Shown: one piece after another, positions 6,135 through 6,323 of the stretch
Position numbering within the stretch: the first letter of the stretch is position 1
Layout of the letters: every line of letters begins with the position of its first letter
Assembly (NCBI GenBank): GCA_034432855.1
Contig: DAOUBA010000077.1
Span: 1 to 6,323, forward strand
Direction of reading: 5' to 3'
Source: DAOUBA01 sp034432855
GTDB taxonomy: Bacteria; Chloroflexota; Anaerolineae; B4-G1
Length of the DNA: 6,323 nucleotides
The notes under the pieces: model-generated
The model's database searches: none
Told to the model about the DNA's origin: nothing
What the model saw: only the letters and a program-made list of their open reading frames with translations
Translations under genes and position numbers: made by a program

Positions 6135-6163
6135 ATTGTAACCCAGGGGGGCGATTCGGGCAA
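6135..6163 (-). promoter_or_regulatory. sigma70-like promoter of the operon, possibly leaderless
   Basis: On the minus strand TTGCCC (6163-6158; 4 of 6 matches to TTGACA) and TACAAT (6140-6135; 5 of 6 to TATAAT) are separated by exactly 17 bp. Transcription would begin about 6-9 nt after the -10 box, near 6129-6126, only a few nt before ATG 6124. That would give an essentially leaderless mRNA, which fits the lack of a ribosome binding site there. The boxes are short and could be chance, particularly since ATG 6136 lies inside the -10 box. Confidence 0.4.
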
Positions 6164-6190
6164 GGAGATGCCGGAGGAGATAACCTGCAA

Positions 6191-6323
6191 GCAGCGAGAC
6201 TAGCATTACCCTTGTACAGGCTTTCTCATTCGCATAACTGATTCCTAGACGCAAGTCTCCGGGCAATCCTGGAGCTCTTTTTGGTGCTCATCGGCCCAAA
6301 TCCGGCACTTTCTGCGCGGATTT
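6191..6323. other. Upstream region without an assignable gene
   Basis: No complete gene is visible. On the minus strand a 25-codon frame enters from the edge and stops at TAG 6247-6245; it could be the tail of an upstream gene, but other frames are also open briefly. AAATCCG at 6298-6304 and CGGATTT at 6317-6323 form a perfect 7-bp inverted repeat with a 12-nt loop, with no T-run to mark it as a terminator. Confidence 0.3.

Noticed and set aside
6247..6258. AGAC-GCAA-GTCT small hairpin upstream of the operon
   Set aside because: The stem is only 4 bp; the GNRA-like loop is not enough to claim an RNA element.

Overview
The window holds part of one leftward (minus-strand) operon of large membrane proteins of the GT-C superfamily (polyprenol-phosphate-sugar glycosyltransferases and relatives). 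The DNA is GC-rich. The proteins, with GT39-type membrane cores joined to C-terminal beta-sandwich modules and a PTPS-related membrane protein downstream, resemble those of Chloroflexota (Anaerolineae, Caldilineae or Roseiflexus-like). That assignment rests on protein style only and is an inference.

Layout in reading direction, right to left. Positions 6323-6164 are a short upstream region with no gene I can assign. A sigma70-like promoter at 6163-6135 would start transcription almost on the ATG at 6124. Gene 1 (6124-3245, 959 aa) is a GT39-like membrane protein with about 11-12 membrane segments and a very long extracytoplasmic tail that carries three related beta modules. Gene 2 (3248-1185, 687 aa) overlaps gene 1 by ATGA and is a second GT39-like protein with one copy of the same module. 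After a 48-bp spacer, gene 3 (1136 to beyond position 1) is the first 378 residues of a PTPS-related (Pfam PF10131-type) multi-pass membrane protein, cut by the window edge. All three probably act in the cytoplasmic membrane on lipid-linked sugars for cell-surface glycans; the substrates cannot be read from sequence.

The unusual part is not the genes. Between positions 364 and 3233 there are eleven short arrays of degenerate tandem words with a strict 7-bp or 8-bp period. Each array has its own word (for example TCACGTC, GACCAAT, GAACAAC, CCTCTTG, TTCGCTGA, CTTGCAGA, CCCCTGCG). Ten lie inside genes 2 and 3 without breaking the frame and encode loops or even parts of membrane helices. The eleventh fills the spacer between genes 2 and 3 and supplies the stop codon of gene 2. 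Gene 1, in the same operon, has none. Several words resemble the heptanucleotide STRR repeats of cyanobacteria. One further palindromic element sits in frame near the left edge (114-136).
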